Positions 62,213 through 64,000 of a stretch of 64,000 nt of DNA are shown here, piece by piece. This DNA comes from an uncultured Olsenella sp. (lineage in GTDB: Bacteria > Actinomycetota > Coriobacteriia > Coriobacteriales > Atopobiaceae), in assembly GCA_900548775.1 (NCBI GenBank), contig URLM01000002.1, positions 62,001-126,000 of the forward strand. The letters are read 5' to 3'. How positions within the stretch are numbered: position 1 is the stretch's first letter; every line of letters starts with the position of its first letter. A program made the translations under genes and the position numbers. Under the pieces are notes generated by a model. It saw nothing but the letters and a program-made list of their open reading frames with translations, did no database searches and was not told where the DNA came from.

Positions 62213-63285
62213 TCGCTCTGCCCCCACATGCGATGCAGGCTGTTGGCCAGCGCATCGGGGTTCTTGACGCCAATCTCGCCAAGCTTGGAGGAGTCGTCCT
62301 CCGCTGCCTCCAGAATCTCCTGGAGCGAGCCGTACTCGTCCACGATCTTGTCCGCCATGCCCTCGCGTACGACCGAGACGCGCGAGAGGGTTCGGAGCCC
62401 GAGCGGCGTCATGATGGTGTCCTCGCCGTAGTCCTCGTAGCCCAGGATGCGCGCCACGACCTTGGGCGAGCGCAGCTGCGGGTTTGCCATCTCGTGGAAC
62501 TGCTTGCGGATGGCGCGGGCGTGCTCCTCGGAGGAGTCCTTCGCGTAGTCGCGAATCATGAGGTTGTAGGCCTCGTCCATGTCGCCGAGAAACTCCTCGC
62601 GCTGCATCTCGGTGATGCGGCCGGAGGTGCCAAGCTGGACGATGCAGCGGTCAAGCTCGTCTCCAGCGGTCATGAGCACCTCGAACAGGTAGAAGATGTT
62701 CGTGATGTCGCCGAGCGTGACGAAGTTGTCCAGCTCCAGGCTCGTGAGGTGCTGGAGGCTGCGATCGAGTTGCGAGCGGGTGTTCTGCATGGCGGCGGTG
62801 AGCTGGTTCACGGTCGACATGATCTCGGCGACGGGACGCAGCTGGAACCCCCGGCCATCCACGTAGACGTTGACCACCGAGCGACGCTCGGAGACGGAAA
62901 TGACCATGGCCTTGGTAAGCAGGCTCATACGGGCAGCCGTGCGGTGACGCGTGCCCGTCTCGGTGGTGGGCAGCGACGGGTCTGGGTTGAGGTGGTAGTT
63001 GGCCCGCAGAATCTTGGTGAGGTCCTTGTCGACAATCACCGCACCGTCCATCTTGCACAGCTCGAAGAGGCGGTTCGCGGTGAACGACACATCCATGGCA
63101 AAGCCATCGTCTCCGGCTGCCAGCACGTTCTCGGTATCGCCAACGCAGATGAGGGCGCCCAGATGCCCCGCGATGATCATGTCGAGGGCAACGCGCAGCG
63201 CTGTTCCCGGCGCCGTCATCTTAATGGCGCCTTCGATGCGCTGCTGGGTGGCGAGAGCACCTTTGTCAAGCTCGGCAGGATCCAT
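62209..63285 (-). CDS. disA: Diadenylate cyclase DisA
   Basis: 358 aa. The DAC domain carries DGAVIVDKD and TGTRHRTAARMS, the ATP-binding and catalytic motifs for c-di-AMP synthesis. A helical linker and a C-terminal DNA-binding helix-hairpin-helix domain (about 290-358) follow. It scans DNA for branched structures and sets c-di-AMP level. SD AAGGAGG. Downstream of clpC. Confidence 0.97.
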   Translation of the reverse strand: MDPAELDKGALATQQRIEGAIKMTAPGTALRVALDMIIAGHLGALICVGDTENVLAAGDDGFAMDVSFTANRLFELCKMDGAVIVDKDLTKILRANYHLNPDPSLPTTETGTRHRTAARMSLLTKAMVISVSERRSVVNVYVDGRGFQLRPVAEIMSTVNQLTAAMQNTRSQLDRSLQHLTSLELDNFVTLGDITNIFYLFEVLMTAGDELDRCIVQLGTSGRITEMQREEFLGDMDEAYNLMIRDYAKDSSEEHARAIRKQFHEMANPQLRSPKVVARILGYEDYGEDTIMTPLGLRTLSRVSVVREGMADKIVDEYGSLQEILEAAEDDSSKLGEIGVKNPDALANSLHRMWGQSE

Positions 63286-63303
63286 AGCGCCTCCTTGGAC
63301 AAG

Positions 63304-63326
63304 CCGGCCCGCACGAGGCGGGCCGG
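63304..63326 (-). terminator. Possible terminator or attenuator between clpC and disA
   Basis: CCGGCCCGC and GCGGGCCGG arms around a short loop, ending 19 nt before the disA start. No T-run follows. Confidence 0.35.
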
Positions 63327-63383
63327 ATGAATCTCGAACCTAACTAGCAGTATATGACGAGCGGGCGCACTTGGGCATCGTCC

Positions 63384-64000
63384 CTATGCGCCAGACGCGG
63401 CAAGCCCGCCCTCTTGAGGCGAGGGGCGCGCACCGGCGTCAACGGACCAGCGGTCGCGCGCGGAGGGAAGCTCCATGTGCTCGTGCTTGCGCGGAGCGGG
63501 AATCTCACCCGTTCCCTTCGAGAAGACCAGTTCGTCGCCGTTGGCGTCAACCTCGATGATGTCGCCGCGCTGCCACTTGCCCTCCAGCAGCTCCTCGGAG
63601 AGCGGGTCCTCGATGAGCGTCTGGATGGCGCGGCGCAGCGGGCGCGCGCCGTAGATCGGGTCGGTCCCCCGCTTGGCCACGAGGTCACGGGCGGCGTCGG
63701 TGAGGTTGATCGACATGCCGTTGGCGATGAGGCGATCGCGAAGGTCGGAGACCATGAGCTCGACGATGCCGCGCAGCTGCTCGCCCGAGAGCGACTTGAA
63801 GACCACGATCTCGTCCACGCGGTTCAAGAACTCGGGACGGAAGAGCTTCTTGAGCTCGGAGGTCACGCGGCTCGTGATCTCCTTGTCCGAGAGGCCCGAG
63901 GCGCCGGATGCCGAGAAGCCCATCGTGGTGGTCTGCGCGATGTCGCGCGCGCCGATGTTGGAGGTCATGATGATGACCGTGTTGGAGAAGTCCACGTGAC
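63384..64000 (-). CDS. clpC: ATP-dependent Clp protease ATPase subunit ClpC, C-terminal part
   Basis: About 205 C-terminal codons are visible; the frame runs off the right edge. VDFSNTVIIMTSNIGA is the end of the second AAA+ module (sensor 1 Asn), LFRPEFLNRVDEIVVF has the Arg finger region, and GARPLRRAIQTLIEDPLSEE is sensor 2. The tail after ~150 is variable and Pro/Ser-rich. It unfolds substrates for ClpP. The clpC-disA order is widely conserved in Gram-positive bacteria. Confidence 0.95.
   Translation of the reverse strand, partial: HVDFSNTVIIMTSNIGARDIAQTTTMGFSASGASGLSDKEITSRVTSELKKLFRPEFLNRVDEIVVFKSLSGEQLRGIVELMVSDLRDRLIANGMSINLTDAARDLVAKRGTDPIYGARPLRRAIQTLIEDPLSEELLEGKWQRGDIIEVDANGDELVFSKGTGEIPAPRKHEHMELPSARDRWSVDAGARPSPQEGGLAASGA

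Overview
The window is high-GC DNA from a Gram-positive actinobacterium, most likely class Coriobacteriia (Olsenella/Atopobium-like). The grounds are protein character, only the zinc-type S14 being visible, CCA encoded in every tRNA, and an actinobacterial-style RNA polymerase; no rRNA gene is present to confirm it. Most of the window is the core information-processing locus, transcribed on the minus strand.

Layout. 1-14.5 kb is mixed accessory and housekeeping sequence: the end of an alpha-amylase, L-asparaginase, a frameshifted MFS transporter, pth, an NfnAB-like flavoprotein pair, a barnase-like lipoprotein RNase with its barstar, a SnoaL-like protein, three GT2 glycosyltransferases, a degenerate LCP-like protein, a metal permease with a His-rich loop, and truA. 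14.6-32.3 kb is the S10-spc-alpha cluster (rplC to rplQ), with secY-adk-map-infA inside it. 33.3-36.7 kb is a str-type operon rpsL-rpsG-fusA-rpsJ. 36.9-40.8 kb holds a glycerol dehydrogenase, a heavy-metal P-type ATPase and an SmtB-like regulator. 40.9-55.8 kb runs (in transcription order) tRNA-Thr / tRNA-Tyr-Thr-Met-tuf / rpmG-tRNA-Trp-secE-nusG-rplK-rplA / rplJ-rplL / rpoB-rpoC. 55.8-64 kb has a NYN RNase, rlmB, cysS, a secreted C39-like protein (frameshifted), ispF, ispD, disA and the end of clpC.

Transcription logic. Good sigma-70-type promoters (TTGACA-like, 17-18 bp spacing) precede rpsL, rplC, rpoB, rplJ, rpmG and the tRNA-Tyr/tuf unit. Intrinsic terminators close rplQ, secY, rplX, rpsJ, rplA, rplL, rpoC and tuf. 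The usually continuous S10-spc string is cut twice, between rpsJ and rplC and between rplX and rplE, by inserts that each carry a zinc-ribbon membrane protein.

The most unusual observations are: (1) an alpha-CTD-like helix-hairpin-helix domain near the C terminus of the RNA polymerase beta-prime subunit, with the alpha-CTD residues equivalent to R265, N268, G296, K298 and E302 kept; (2) a lipoprotein barnase/barstar pair in which an interface contact (R59-D35) appears lost on both sides; (3) several families of palindromic intergenic repeats, including a 61-bp-period array at both ends of the window; (4) a 26-bp perfect inverted repeat between the metal ATPase and its regulator.
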